From Actinomycetota bacterium (GTDB lineage: Bacteria; Actinomycetota; UBA4738; HRBIN12), in contig VAYU01000032.1 in the NCBI GenBank assembly GCA_005884925.1, positions 1 to 45,955 on the forward strand: a DNA stretch of 45,955 nucleotides. The letters are read 5' to 3'. Positions 8,071 to 16,715 of the stretch are shown in pieces (the stretch's first letter is position 1; the number at the start of each line of letters is the position of its first letter). Position numbers and translations under genes: made by a program. The notes beneath the pieces were generated by a model. That model saw only the letters and a program-made list of their open reading frames with translations. It was not told the DNA's origin and made no database searches.

Positions 8071-8584
8071 CCTGGAGCACGAACCAGGCCATCCCGGCGT
8101 AGAGCAGCACATCGCCGATCGAGAGGACGACCCTCGCCGGTGGCGGGATCGGGATGACGTCACCCAGCGGTGCGAGCAGGTCTCGATCGGTCATCAGGTG
8201 GTGCTTCGCTCCCGCGTCGGTCGACAGGCTCGCCGCGGTTCCGCCGGCGTCCTCGACCGCACGCGCGCTCACGGGCATCCCGCCGTTGACGGCCACCACC
8301 GCGAGGTTCATCAGCAGACCGAGCGCCATGATCGCCGCACCGGGGATCCACCGGTTGACCGTCAGGAACACCAGGAGCAAGGCGTAGGAGGCGATGAGGA
8401 GTCCCGCCCCGATCGCCCAAGCGGGCACGCTCGCGTACCGAGGCACGGCCACGACCTGGAGGGCGAGGCCGATGAACACGAGCGCCCACCAATGCACGTG
8501 GAGCCGCTCGAAGTTGCGGAGGGTCCCGCCGGCGAGCAGCCCGACCACGAGCGCGACGCCGATCACCGCGAGGATCGGGGACAT
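7919..8584 (-). CDS. DUF5317 family membrane protein
   Basis: 221 residues with hydrophobic segments at about 3-20, 30-48, 58-80, 83-100 and 150-170. The order of segments and features such as VAVVAVNGGMPVS, HHLMTDRDLLAPLGDVIPIP and LSIGDVLLYAG match the DUF5317 family of membrane proteins, whose function is unknown. The last 50 or so residues lie antisense over the 3' end of the second histidine kinase, so one of the two tails is unusually long. Its start at 8584 faces the MpaB-like gene at 8659, leaving 74 bases for two divergent promoters. Confidence 0.8.
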   Translation of the reverse strand: MSPILAVIGVALVVGLLAGGTLRNFERLHVHWWALVFIGLALQVVAVPRYASVPAWAIGAGLLIASYALLLVFLTVNRWIPGAAIMALGLLMNLAVVAVNGGMPVSARAVEDAGGTAASLSTDAGAKHHLMTDRDLLAPLGDVIPIPPPARVVLSIGDVLLYAGMAWFVLQVMRGRSRETPRPIAMWFLTYRGKHAPGHWRLAARYRAAAPVGAERSGTEP

Positions 8585-8645
8585 GCGCGTATCGTGCTCT
8601 GCCGCGGCGGCCGCGTCACGCAGTCTTGATCCCGACGAACGTCGG

Positions 8646-8651
8646 TACGCT
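8646..8651 (+). promoter_or_regulatory. Probable -10 box of a leaderless promoter for the MpaB-like gene
   Basis: TACGCT lies seven bases before the ATG at 8659, the spacing expected if transcription starts at the start codon. It favours this ATG over an upstream TTG at 8626. Confidence 0.5.
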
Positions 8652-8658
8652 TCTGGAG

Positions 8659-9504
8659 ATGGGCGGATCGGACCAGGACCTCGGGTACTTCGGACCGGGC
8701 AGCGTCAGCTGGCAGGTGGATCGCGAGGTCACCGTCCTGTTCGGCGGGGCTCGAGCCCTGTTGATGCAGGCCGCGCACCCGCTCGTGATCGCCGGGGTGA
8801 ACCAGACCCAGATGTACGACCGGAGCCCCTGGAAGCGGCTCCAGCGGACGCTGATGCTCACGTACACGATCACGTTCGGCACGAAGGCCGAGGCCCATGC
8901 CGCGGCGGATCGGATCAACGAGGTCCATGCCCGGATCAACGGGACCGATCCCGTCACGGGCAAGGCATACGACGCGTTGGATCCGTACCTGCTCCTGTAC
9001 GTCCACGCCACGCTCGTGGACTCGGCCCTGCTCTACGAAGAGCTCACGATCGGGAGGCTCGACGACGAGGGTCGTCAACGGTTCCACGAGGAGCAGATGC
9101 TCGCGGCCGAGCTGGTGCGGATCCCGAAGGAGTCGATCCCGCCGACGGTTCCCGCGCTCCGTGCGTGGCTCGCCGACGTCGAGGACCGCGGCGAGCTCGC
9201 TGTGACCGAGGGGGCGCGCCGGGTCGCGGGGCTATTCGTGGATCCCCCTCGTGATGCCGAGTGGCGGCCGATCCTCCCGCAGGTCGCCCGGCTCGCGTTC
9301 GGGACCCTCTCCCCACACGTGCGCGAGATGTACGGGGTCCGGTGGAACGCGACGAAGGAAGCCGCACTGCGCTCCACGTTCGCGCTGATGCGTGCGGCGC
9401 GTCCCCTACTGCCGGCCAAGTACCGATACGTCGAGCCCTACAACGAGTGGGTCCGGCAGGGCCGCAGAACCCCGACCCTACGTTCGGTGGGGCCGCACGG
9501 GTGA
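8659..9504 (+). CDS. Oxygenase MpaB family protein (DUF2236)
   Basis: 281 residues. The conserved DUF2236 features are in order: GYFGPGSVSWQV near the N-terminus, ARALLMQAAHPLVIAGVNQT with the conserved His, TFGTKAEAHAAADRI, DPYLLLYVHATLVDSALL and the C-terminal PAKYRYVEPYNEW. The family includes MpaB (meroterpenoid oxidative cleavage) and latex-clearing haem enzymes. Most bacterial members have no known substrate. The stop overlaps the start of the HAD gene (GTGA), and a methyltransferase and a UbiA-like protein follow, so a lipid or isoprenoid-related substrate is possible (inference). Confidence 0.85.
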   Translation: MGGSDQDLGYFGPGSVSWQVDREVTVLFGGARALLMQAAHPLVIAGVNQTQMYDRSPWKRLQRTLMLTYTITFGTKAEAHAAADRINEVHARINGTDPVTGKAYDALDPYLLLYVHATLVDSALLYEELTIGRLDDEGRQRFHEEQMLAAELVRIPKESIPPTVPALRAWLADVEDRGELAVTEGARRVAGLFVDPPRDAEWRPILPQVARLAFGTLSPHVREMYGVRWNATKEAALRSTFALMRAARPLLPAKYRYVEPYNEWVRQGRRTPTLRSVGPHG

Positions 9505-10277
9505 GCGCGATCGAGGGCTTGCTATTGGACATCGATGGCGTGCTCGCGGTGTCGTGGGAGCCGCTGCCCGGTGCGGTGGAGGCGATGACGTCGCTGCGTG
9601 CAGAAGGGGTCCCGTTCCGGTTGATCACGAACACGACGACGCACACGCGACGCGACCTGGCGGCCACCCTCGCGGAGGCCGGATTCGAGGTCGACGCGAA
9701 CGAGATCGTGACCGCCGTCACGGCGACCGCGTCCTACCTGCGGGAGCATCATCCTGGGGGACGCGCGTTCGTCCTCACCGACGGCGCGCCCGATGAGGAC
9801 CTCGCCGGCGTGCCGATCGCCGGAACGGCGCGGGAGGCCGATGTCATCGTGATCGGTGGGGCATGTGACGCGTTCACGTACGAGACGATGAACGGGATCT
9901 TCCGCCGGTTGATGGACGGCGTCGCGCTCGTCGGGATGCACCGGAACCTTTACTGGAAGACCGCCCAAGGGTGGGAGCTGGATGGGGGTGCCTACATCGC
10001 GGGCTTGGAGGAAGCCTCCGGAACCAGCGCGGTGATCTGCGGTAAGCCGGCCAGCACGTACTTCCGGACGGCGTTGGCGCTCCTGGGTGTGCCGGCGGCC
10101 CGCGCCGCCATGGTGGGCGACGACATCACGAACGACATCGAGGGGGCGCGGGCCGCCGGCATGACCGGCGTGCTCGTCAGGACCGGCAAGTTCCGAGAGG
10201 CCGATCTTGCGAAGGGATCGCCGGACGTGGTGCTCGACTCGCTCGCCGACGTGCCCGGCTGGCTCCGAGGCGCCTGA
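9501..10277 (+). CDS. HAD-superfamily subfamily IIA hydrolase
   Basis: 258 residues. HAD motif I is LLLDIDGVL (Asp10 nucleophile, Asp12). Motif II is LITNTTTHTRRDL. The conserved Lys lies in CGKPAS and motif IV is MVGDDITNDIEGA. A C2-type cap (VIGGACDAFTYETMN and on) makes it subfamily IIA, nearest in type to LHPP/HDHD2 and NagD-like phosphatases. Substrate unknown. The GTG start overlaps the stop of the oxygenase gene; the methyltransferase start follows one base after its stop, so translational coupling is likely. Confidence 0.88.
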   Translation: MSAIEGLLLDIDGVLAVSWEPLPGAVEAMTSLRAEGVPFRLITNTTTHTRRDLAATLAEAGFEVDANEIVTAVTATASYLREHHPGGRAFVLTDGAPDEDLAGVPIAGTAREADVIVIGGACDAFTYETMNGIFRRLMDGVALVGMHRNLYWKTAQGWELDGGAYIAGLEEASGTSAVICGKPASTYFRTALALLGVPAARAAMVGDDITNDIEGARAAGMTGVLVRTGKFREADLAKGSPDVVLDSLADVPGWLRGA

Positions 10278-10278
10278 T

Positions 10279-10959
10279 ATGTCCACGCGCACGCGACACG
10301 CACGAGCGCTCTTCGCGGGGATCGCGCCGGAGTACGAGTGGATGGGTGGCGTGCTGTCGTTCGGTCAGGACCCACGCTGGCGTCGATCCCTCGTGAGCCG
10401 CGTCGATGCGCCCCGCGGCTCGTCCGTGCTCGACGTCGCGACCGGAACCGGGCTGGTCGCCCGAGCGCTCGCCGCGCGTGGCTATCGGGTCACCGGGCTC
10501 GATGCCAGCGAGCCGATGCTCCGTTCAGGGAAACCTCCCGGTCCGCGTGTCGTCGCGCTGGCGGAAGGATTGCCGTTCGCCGACGGCGGGTTCGCAGCGC
10601 TGACGTTCACGTACCTGCTGCGGTACGTCGACGACCCCGCCGCCACGATGAAGGAGCTCGCGAGGGTGGTCGCGCCCGGTGGGGTGATCGCGTCCCTCGA
10701 GTTCCACGTGCCCGATGCGAGGTGGGCCCGGGCCGCGTGGCGTCCCTACACCAGATACGTCATGCCGCTCGTCGGATCCGTCGTGTCGCCGGCATGGACG
10801 CATACCGCACGGTTCCTCGGCCGGTCGATCGAGGAGTACTGGCGCTCCCATCCGCTCCAGGAGCAGCTCGGCTGGTGGGAGGCCGCGGGGATCGGAACGG
10901 TCCACACGCGAACGATGTCCAAGGGTGCCGCGATCGTGACGTGGGGGATGAAGCGATGA
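10279..10959 (+). CDS. UbiE/MenG-like SAM-dependent methyltransferase
   Basis: 226 residues. The SAM-binding motif I is VLDVATGTGLVARAL. LAEGLPFADGGFAALTFTYL and LRYVDDPAATMKELARVVAP correspond to the usual motifs of UbiE-like enzymes. The C-terminal FLGRSIEEYWRSHPLQEQL resembles demethylmenaquinone methyltransferases. The start is the ATG at 10279, one base after the HAD stop; upstream in-frame sequence belongs to the HAD gene. The neighbouring UbiA-like gene makes a quinone or prenyl-lipid substrate plausible, but the sequence does not prove it, and ordinary MenG could lie elsewhere in the genome. Confidence 0.8.
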   Translation: MSTRTRHARALFAGIAPEYEWMGGVLSFGQDPRWRRSLVSRVDAPRGSSVLDVATGTGLVARALAARGYRVTGLDASEPMLRSGKPPGPRVVALAEGLPFADGGFAALTFTYLLRYVDDPAATMKELARVVAPGGVIASLEFHVPDARWARAAWRPYTRYVMPLVGSVVSPAWTHTARFLGRSIEEYWRSHPLQEQLGWWEAAGIGTVHTRTMSKGAAIVTWGMKR

Positions 10960-11696
10960 GGTCGGAGGGGGAGCGACCCGCCTTCTACGCGCTCCCTCCC
11001 GGCGGATGGCGCGACTACGTGACCCTGCTCCACCCGCCGTACACGTTGTGGCACCTCTCCTACGTCGTGATCGGCGCGTGCACGGTCCCCGACGTGAACC
11101 TCGGGTACCTCGCATGGTCCGTGCTCGCCTTCTTCGGCGCGGTCGGTCTGGGCGCGCACGCGCTCGACGAGCTGAACGGACGTCCGCTCGGGACCGCGAT
11201 CCCGTCCCCGGTGCTCGTCTCGATCGCGGTCGTAGGACTCACCAGCGCCGTCGTGCTCGGCATCTACGGCGTGGTCCTCGTGTCGTCGTGGATGCTCGCG
11301 TTCATCTTCCTCGGAGCGTTCATCGCGATCGCCTATAACCTCGAATGGTTCCACGGTGCGTTCCATTCGGACCTGTGGTTCGCCCTCGGGTGGGGTGCGT
11401 TCCCGGCTCTCACCGGCTCGTTCGCCCAGACGGGCCGGCTCATGTGGGCGGGAGTCCTGGCCGCCGCAGCCTGCGCGATGCTCTCTGCGGCACAACGCGT
11501 CCTGTCGACACCGGTTCGCCGGCTCCGGAGGAACGCCGTGGCGATCGAAGGGCGGGCAGTCTACGACGACGGGACCGACGAACCCCTCGACAACGCCTGG
11601 CTCCGTGGAACACCGGAGCGGACGCTCCGCCTGCTCTCCCTCGCGGTGCCGCTGTTCGCCGCCGCCATGCTTGCGTCTGCCGTCGCACGCCGCTGA
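10956..11696 (+). CDS. UbiA-like integral membrane protein
   Basis: 246 residues with about seven hydrophobic segments. HPPYTLWHLSYVVIGA near the N-terminus and AHALDELNGRPLGT at about 67-80 resemble the first conserved region of UbiA prenyltransferases, but the usual NDxxDxxxD cluster is reduced to a single acidic DE pair, so catalysis is uncertain. A soluble insert (VYDDGTDEPLDNAWLRGTPE) precedes the last membrane segment. The start overlaps the methyltransferase stop by four bases (ATGA), making this the last gene of the four-gene run. It could be a divergent prenyltransferase or a non-catalytic relative. Confidence 0.6.
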   Translation: MRSEGERPAFYALPPGGWRDYVTLLHPPYTLWHLSYVVIGACTVPDVNLGYLAWSVLAFFGAVGLGAHALDELNGRPLGTAIPSPVLVSIAVVGLTSAVVLGIYGVVLVSSWMLAFIFLGAFIAIAYNLEWFHGAFHSDLWFALGWGAFPALTGSFAQTGRLMWAGVLAAAACAMLSAAQRVLSTPVRRLRRNAVAIEGRAVYDDGTDEPLDNAWLRGTPERTLRLLSLAVPLFAAAMLASAVARR

Positions 11697-11720
11697 AGCC
11701 GTCTTATCGGCAGACACGGC

Positions 11721-11726
11721 TACCCT
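11721..11726 (+). promoter_or_regulatory. Probable -10 box of a leaderless promoter for the AAA+ ATPase
   Basis: TACCCT lies seven bases before the ATG at 11734. The VWA partner gene at 14759 carries the same hexamer six bases before its start. Confidence 0.5.
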
Positions 11727-11733
11727 GGTCGGC

Positions 11734-13152
11734 ATGACCCAAGCAACCACCCTCGGTGAACTCCGCGCCTCCGCGTATCCGGACCGCACCGTCAAACAAG
11801 AGCTCCGCGCCAACCTGCTCGATCGGCTCGAGCTCGGTCAGGAGCTCTTCCCCGGGATCCTCGGGTTCGAGGACACGGTCCTGCCGGGTCTCGAACGGGG
11901 GATCCTCGCGGGGCATGATCTGATCCTGCTGGGCGAGCGAGGCCAGGCGAAGACGCGACTCGTTCGGGCGATCGTCAACCTGCTTGACGATTCCGTGCCG
12001 GCCATCGCGGGATGCGAGGTGAACGATCATCCTTTCCGGCCGATCTGCGCTCGCTGCCGCGATCTGGTCGCGGCCGAGGGCGACGCCACACCCATCACGT
12101 GGCTCGCGCCGGACGAGCGCTACAGTGAGAAGCTCGCGACCCCGGACACGTCCGTGGCCGATCTGATCGGTGACGTCGACCCGATCCGGGTGGCGGAGGG
12201 GCGCTACCTCGCGGATGAGCTCACGATCCACTACGGGATGATCCCGCGGACCCATCGGGGGATCGTCGCGATCAACGAGCTGCCCGACCTCCCGGAGCGG
12301 ATCCAGGTCTCCTTGTTCAACATCCTCGAGGAGCGCGACGTGCAGATCCGCGGGTATCGGATCAGGCTCCCGCTGGACATCCTGCTCGTCGTGACGGCCA
12401 ACCCCGACGACTACACCCATCGTGGTCGGATCGTCTCGCCGCTCAAGGACCGGTTCGGGACGCAGGTCCGAACGCACTACCCGGACACCCCTTCCGAAGA
12501 GATCCGCATCATGGACCAGGAGACCAGGCCGCTCACGGCCGGTATCCCCGTCAGGATCCCCGCGTTCATGAAGGAGGTCGTCGCCTCGCTCACGCAGGAG
12601 CTTCGGCGCTCTCCCCACATCAATCATCGGAGCGGCATCAGCGTGCGCTATTCGATCGGCAACCTGGAAACGCTCCAGGCCGCCGCCGTTCGTCGAGCGG
12701 CGCGCACCCATGAGCCGGAAGCCGTCCCCCGCCCGATCGACCTCTCGGCCGTGCTGTTGTCCTCGGAGGGTCGCGTCGAGTTCGACACGGTCGAGGAGGG
12801 GCGCGAACACGACATCCTGGCGCGCGCCCTGCGGCAGGCCGAGCTCAATGTGTTCCGCCGGAGGCTGTCGGGCTACGACTTCTCCGGTCTCCTCGGCCGG
12901 TTCGATGATCCATCGTTCGCAGTCGACACCTCCGAGCTCACGCCCGCGTCGGACCTCCTCGGCGGGTTGGGCGACCTCCCTGGGCTCGCCAAACTGCTCG
13001 AACGTCTCGGCGTGCAGGAGGAGAGTCCCGGCGTCGCTGCGAGCGCGCTCGAGTTCGCCTTGGAGGGACTGCACCTGTCCCGACGGCTGAACAAGGAAGA
13101 GGACGGCGCGGTCGCCCGCTACGCGGGTGCCGAGGACTCGACCACCGGGTAG
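11734..13152 (+). CDS. MoxR/magnesium-chelatase-type AAA+ ATPase
   Basis: 472 residues. Walker A is GERGQAKT (67-74). The Walker B region is HRGIVAINEL with Glu182, and sensor 1 is VVTANPDDY (about 219-227). Between Walker A and B is a Cys-rich insert (Cys94, Cys105, Cys108) of possible metal-binding type. Such ATPases usually act with a VWA-domain protein to remodel or load other proteins, as in ChlI/ChlD and MoxR systems. The likely partner is the VWA gene at 14759-16705, although two unrelated-looking genes lie between. The start is the ATG at 11734, supported by the TACCCT box. The 3' end overlaps the convergent GT87-type gene by 34 bases. Confidence 0.88.
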   Translation: MTQATTLGELRASAYPDRTVKQELRANLLDRLELGQELFPGILGFEDTVLPGLERGILAGHDLILLGERGQAKTRLVRAIVNLLDDSVPAIAGCEVNDHPFRPICARCRDLVAAEGDATPITWLAPDERYSEKLATPDTSVADLIGDVDPIRVAEGRYLADELTIHYGMIPRTHRGIVAINELPDLPERIQVSLFNILEERDVQIRGYRIRLPLDILLVVTANPDDYTHRGRIVSPLKDRFGTQVRTHYPDTPSEEIRIMDQETRPLTAGIPVRIPAFMKEVVASLTQELRRSPHINHRSGISVRYSIGNLETLQAAAVRRAARTHEPEAVPRPIDLSAVLLSSEGRVEFDTVEEGREHDILARALRQAELNVFRRRLSGYDFSGLLGRFDDPSFAVDTSELTPASDLLGGLGDLPGLAKLLERLGVQEESPGVAASALEFALEGLHLSRRLNKEEDGAVARYAGAEDSTTG

Positions 13153-14300
13153 GGCTCGCGCGAAGGCGGTCGGACCGGCAGGAACACCACCAGTAGCACG
13201 TACGCCAGCAGGTACGCGTTCTCCAACAGCGGCGTGAGGAAGGGGCCAACCCGCAGTCGGCCGTCGGCGACCCAGTCGGGAAGGCGGAGCACGAAGAGGA
13301 CGAGCAGCGAGCTCCATGTGGCTCGGCGCCAGACCTCGCGGCCGTCGCCCAGCAGGATGCCGGTGGCCGGGACGATCCACACGGCGTGATCGATCCATGA
13401 GACCGGCGACACGAGGAGGCTCGTGATCCCGACGAGCGTCACCGCGACGAGTTCCTCGCCGGCATCGTGGGCCGTTCGCGCTCGGCGCATGCCGACGACC
13501 AGCACGACCGCGACGATGGTCGTCCAGAGCAGTGGATCCGCCCACCCCGACCTGAGCAGCCACCCGTAGATCGATTGGTTGCTGACGAAACTAACGTCAC
13601 CCACGCGGCTGGTTCGGAACACGACATCGGTCCAGAACTCGCGCGAGAGCTCCGGTCGGACGATCGCCGTCGCGAGCCACAGACCCACCGCGGTCACGGC
13701 GGCCGTCACCGCTGCGCGCCATCGCTTGGTGACGAACCAGTAGACGAGGAAGATCCCGGGTGTGAGCTTCACCGCCATGGCGAAGCCCACGAGCACTCCA
13801 CGGGGAAGACGCGTCCGGGTCGGGACCGTGTCTGCCAGACACGCTGCGGCCAACACGATCCCCACCTGGCCGAACCAGAAGACGCTGCCCAGGGGCGTCG
13901 TGATGGCGACCGCGACGACGAGTGCCGCGAGGGCGATACGGCGGGCGCTGTCGGCGCGCTCGAGGACCGCGCGATAGGAGAGCCGCACGATCCAGAGCAG
14001 CAGGCCGATGTTCAGGATCGTCCAGCCGAACGCGACGACGCGCCAGTGGAGCCACGCGATCGGAGCGACGATCGCGGCCCACACCGGCGGATACGTGTAG
14101 GGGAGCGGGTGCGCGAGCGGGGCGCCCCAGTTCGCCCCGTACAGCCCACCACCCGTCGCGAACATCCTGCCTGCGCGGAGATACACGTCGAGATCGACCG
14201 GCGGCGTGCGACGAACGCCCATGAGGATCAGCATGGGGACGAGGAACAGGCCGAGGATCGCGATCGCGACCAGATCGCTCCGCCGGGCACGCATCGGCAT
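13119..14300 (-). CDS. GT87-like polytopic membrane glycosyltransferase
   Basis: 393 residues with about ten hydrophobic segments. An early loop reads PPVDLDVYLRAGRMFATGGG, followed by LPYTYPPVWAAIVAP and later FAMAVKLTPGIFLVYWFV, the pattern of the GT87 (DUF2029) family of polyprenol-phosphate-mannose-dependent mannosyltransferases found in actinobacteria. The conserved acidic residues of the first external loop are present (DLD). The start is ATG 14300 or ATG 14294; TATCCT upstream fits the second as a near-leaderless start. Acceptor unknown. It lies convergent within the ATPase/VWA gene pair. Confidence 0.75.
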   Translation of the reverse strand: MPMRARRSDLVAIAILGLFLVPMLILMGVRRTPPVDLDVYLRAGRMFATGGGLYGANWGAPLAHPLPYTYPPVWAAIVAPIAWLHWRVVAFGWTILNIGLLLWIVRLSYRAVLERADSARRIALAALVVAVAITTPLGSVFWFGQVGIVLAAACLADTVPTRTRLPRGVLVGFAMAVKLTPGIFLVYWFVTKRWRAAVTAAVTAVGLWLATAIVRPELSREFWTDVVFRTSRVGDVSFVSNQSIYGWLLRSGWADPLLWTTIVAVVLVVGMRRARTAHDAGEELVAVTLVGITSLLVSPVSWIDHAVWIVPATGILLGDGREVWRRATWSSLLVLFVLRLPDWVADGRLRVGPFLTPLLENAYLLAYVLLVVFLPVRPPSREPYPVVESSAPA

Positions 14301-14334
14301 ACGAGGATACGGCGCCTCCCGAGGTCGCCCACCG

Positions 14335-14340
14335 TAGACT
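14335..14340 (+). promoter_or_regulatory. Possible -10 box for the 129-residue membrane protein
   Basis: TAGACT lies nine bases before the ATG at 14350, close to the leaderless spacing seen elsewhere in the window. No Shine-Dalgarno sequence precedes this ATG. Confidence 0.35.
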
Positions 14341-14349
14341 CCCCGCCCG

Positions 14350-14739
14350 ATGCCGGAGGTCCACAAGTACGTCGGGTTCCTCGTCGAGGCCGTCTTCACG
14401 GTGGGATGGGTGTGGGGGCTCGTCGCGTTGATCCGACGACGCACCCCGGGGAAAGGCTTCTGGACCTGGCTCGTGGTCGCGCAGGTGATCGCCGGCGTTC
14501 AGGCCGCGATCGGCCTGATCCTGTTGCTCCTGGGGTACCGGCCGGACACGTGGCTCCACTACGTCTACGGGTTCGGGCCCATCGTGGTCTTCCTGATCGC
14601 TCACCAGATGGCGCGCGAGGTCCACTCGAGCGAGCCGGGCGGGCGGCTCTCGCAGCCATGGGTCGTGTTCGCCGCGGCCGCCTTCATCAGCTTCGGGCTC
14701 GCCGGACGCGCGCTGATGACCGGGCTCGGCTACGGATGA
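14350..14739 (+). CDS. Small four-helix membrane protein
   Basis: 129 residues with hydrophobic segments at about 8-28, 38-62, 68-86 and 105-125. Features include FLVEAVFTVGWVWGLVALI, GYRPDTWLHYVYGFGPIVV and FIAHQMAREVHSSEP-like text near the third segment. No family with known function is recognised. It ends 19 bases before the VWA gene, whose own -10-like box lies in that gap, so the two may be transcribed separately or together. Confidence 0.7.
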   Translation: MPEVHKYVGFLVEAVFTVGWVWGLVALIRRRTPGKGFWTWLVVAQVIAGVQAAIGLILLLLGYRPDTWLHYVYGFGPIVVFLIAHQMAREVHSSEPGGRLSQPWVVFAAAAFISFGLAGRALMTGLGYG

Positions 14740-14746
14740 ACCGCCG

Positions 14747-14752
14747 TACCCT
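14747..14752 (+). promoter_or_regulatory. Probable -10 box of a leaderless promoter for the VWA gene
   Basis: TACCCT ends six bases before the GTG at 14759, matching the box before the ATPase gene at 11734. Confidence 0.45.
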
Positions 14753-14758
14753 TGACAG

Positions 14759-16705
14759 GTGGCTCGCTACTTCCGCTACTCCCGGTGGGACGGCTCGCAG
14801 GATCCGTTCGCCGATGACCTGCCCGCCTCCGATGTCCTGGAGGAGCTCTCCGACGACATCTTGATGGGCGACTCGACCGATGCGGCGCTCCGCCGGCTGA
14901 TGCGCCGCGGCATGCAGGGCCGCTTCAGCGGTCTCGACTCGCTCCGCAGCCGGCTCCAGCAGCTGCGCGACGAGGAGCAGACGAGGTTGAACCTCGCGGG
15001 CCCGTTGGAGGAGCTCCGCCAGCGCCTCGACGAGATCCTGGATCGTGAGCGCTCACGCCTGTCGTTCGAACCCGGCGAGGACGCGCGGATGCGCGAGGCC
15101 TCGCTGGACGCTCTCCCCCCCGACGTCCCCGGCCAGATCCGGGAGCTCCAGGACTACCGGTTCATGGATCCCGACGCGAAGCGGATGTTCGAGGAGCTCA
15201 TGGAGCACCTGAAGGAGCAGGTGCTCGGGTCGTACTTCCGGCAGCTCGCGCAGGGGATGCGCAACATCGACCCGGAGCAGCTCGCGCGGTTCAAAGACAT
15301 GATCGCCGAGCTGAACGGGATGCTGGAGCGACGCGAGCGCGGCGAGGACGTCCAGCCGGCGTTCGAGGACTTCATGGAACGCTACGGCGATCTGTTCCCC
15401 GAACGACCGCGCACCCTGGACGAGCTGCTCGAGCAGATGGCACGGCGGATGGCAGCGATGTCCCGCCTCCTGGCGTCGCTGTCCGATGAACAGCGCGCGG
15501 AGCTGCAGCAACTGGTCGACGACGTGATGCAGGACATGGATCTGGCCTTCGAGCTCGATCGGCTGGGGTCGAACCTCTCGGGCGCGTTCCCGGACGCAGG
15601 ATGGGATGAGCCGGGATGGGGCATCGGCGAGGACGCCATGCCCATGTCGGCCACGGTGGACGCGCTCGAGCGCATGCACGACTACGAAGAGCTCGACCGG
15701 ACGCTCGAGGGTTCGTACCCGGGAGCGTCGCTCGAAGACGTCGACGAAGACGCGCTCCGGCGGACGATGGGTGAGCCTGCCGTCCGCGATCTCCGCCGGT
15801 TGGAGCAGATCGAGAAGATGCTCGAGGACGCGGGATTGGTCCAGCGGCGGCACGGTCATCTCGAGCTGACGCCGCGCGGGGCTCGGAAGATGGGCGAGCG
15901 CGCACTCACACGGGTGTTCGAACGTCTGACGCGCGATCGCGAGGGGACGCACGAGGCACGGGACCCCGGTGGGCTCGCCGAGCCCACCGGGCAGACGCGG
16001 CCGTGGCGATTCGGCGACCATGGGCAGATCGCGGTGCAGCGGACGGTGTTCAACGCCGTGACGCGGGGCGCGGCATCAGATGAAGGGGTCGTCCGTCTCC
16101 ATCCCGACGACTTCGAACTGGTCGAGGCGGAGGAGCGGACCGAGACCGCCACCGCCTTGCTCCTGGATCTCTCGTTCTCGATGCCGCTCCGCGGTCACCT
16201 CGTGCACGCGAAGAAGATGGCGCTCGCCTTGCACGCGCTGATCGAGGGCCGCTATCCGCACGACACGCTCTACCTGATCGGGTTCAGCGACTTCGCGCGC
16301 CGGCTCCAGCCGGAGGAGCTCGCCGCTCCCGGGTTCGAGCGGACGTACGGCACCAACATGCAGCACGCGTTCCTGATGGCTGGGAGACTCCTGGCGCAGC
16401 ATCCTCGGGCCGCCCGTCAGGTGATCATGGTGACCGACGGGGAGCCGACGGCCCACCTGGAGGGCGAGCAGGCGTTCTTCGCCTGGCCACCCGAGCCCGA
16501 GACGATCCGGCTGACGCTCGCGGAGGCGGTCCGTCTGTCGCGAAGCGGGGTCACGCTCAACATCTTCATGCTCGAAGACTCGGAGGGGCTCGCGCGGTTC
16601 ATGGAGCGGCTCGCCGAGCGCACCGGCGGACGTGTCTTCCTGATGGACGACCGCAACGTCGGCGAGTTCGTCCTGCGCGACTACGTCCGTCATCGCAGCC
16701 GTTAG
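14759..16705 (+). CDS. VWA-domain protein, probable partner of the AAA+ ATPase
   Basis: 648 residues. The first 400 or so are helical, charged and rich in Glu, Arg and Leu. The VWA domain starts at about 465 with the metal-ion site DLSFSM (Asp470, Ser472, Ser474) and continues through the Thr-containing GTNMQHAF and the Asp site MVTDGEPTAHLEGE. It ends with SGVTLNIFMLEDSEGL and FVLRDYVRHRSR. VWA proteins of this type work with MoxR/ChlI-like ATPases; the gene at 11734 is the obvious candidate. The start is GTG at 14759 in the MARYFRYSRWDG context typical of the family. The stop codon is embedded in the next gene's TAGGCT box. Confidence 0.88.
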   Translation: MARYFRYSRWDGSQDPFADDLPASDVLEELSDDILMGDSTDAALRRLMRRGMQGRFSGLDSLRSRLQQLRDEEQTRLNLAGPLEELRQRLDEILDRERSRLSFEPGEDARMREASLDALPPDVPGQIRELQDYRFMDPDAKRMFEELMEHLKEQVLGSYFRQLAQGMRNIDPEQLARFKDMIAELNGMLERRERGEDVQPAFEDFMERYGDLFPERPRTLDELLEQMARRMAAMSRLLASLSDEQRAELQQLVDDVMQDMDLAFELDRLGSNLSGAFPDAGWDEPGWGIGEDAMPMSATVDALERMHDYEELDRTLEGSYPGASLEDVDEDALRRTMGEPAVRDLRRLEQIEKMLEDAGLVQRRHGHLELTPRGARKMGERALTRVFERLTRDREGTHEARDPGGLAEPTGQTRPWRFGDHGQIAVQRTVFNAVTRGAASDEGVVRLHPDDFELVEAEERTETATALLLDLSFSMPLRGHLVHAKKMALALHALIEGRYPHDTLYLIGFSDFARRLQPEELAAPGFERTYGTNMQHAFLMAGRLLAQHPRAARQVIMVTDGEPTAHLEGEQAFFAWPPEPETIRLTLAEAVRLSRSGVTLNIFMLEDSEGLARFMERLAERTGGRVFLMDDRNVGEFVLRDYVRHRSR

Positions 16706-16708
16706 GCT
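16703..16708 (+). promoter_or_regulatory. Probable -10 box overlapping the VWA stop codon
   Basis: TAGGCT ends seven bases before the GTG at 16716. Its first three bases are the stop codon of the VWA gene, a compact arrangement. Confidence 0.45.
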
Positions 16709-16715
16709 CCGCGTC

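Noticed and set aside
11704-13563. 619-codon open frame on the minus strand opposite the AAA+ ATPase gene
   Set aside because: It is antisense to a protein with complete Walker A, Walker B and sensor motifs, and its own translation is Arg/Asp/Gly-rich with no recognisable domain. High-GC DNA produces many such frames.
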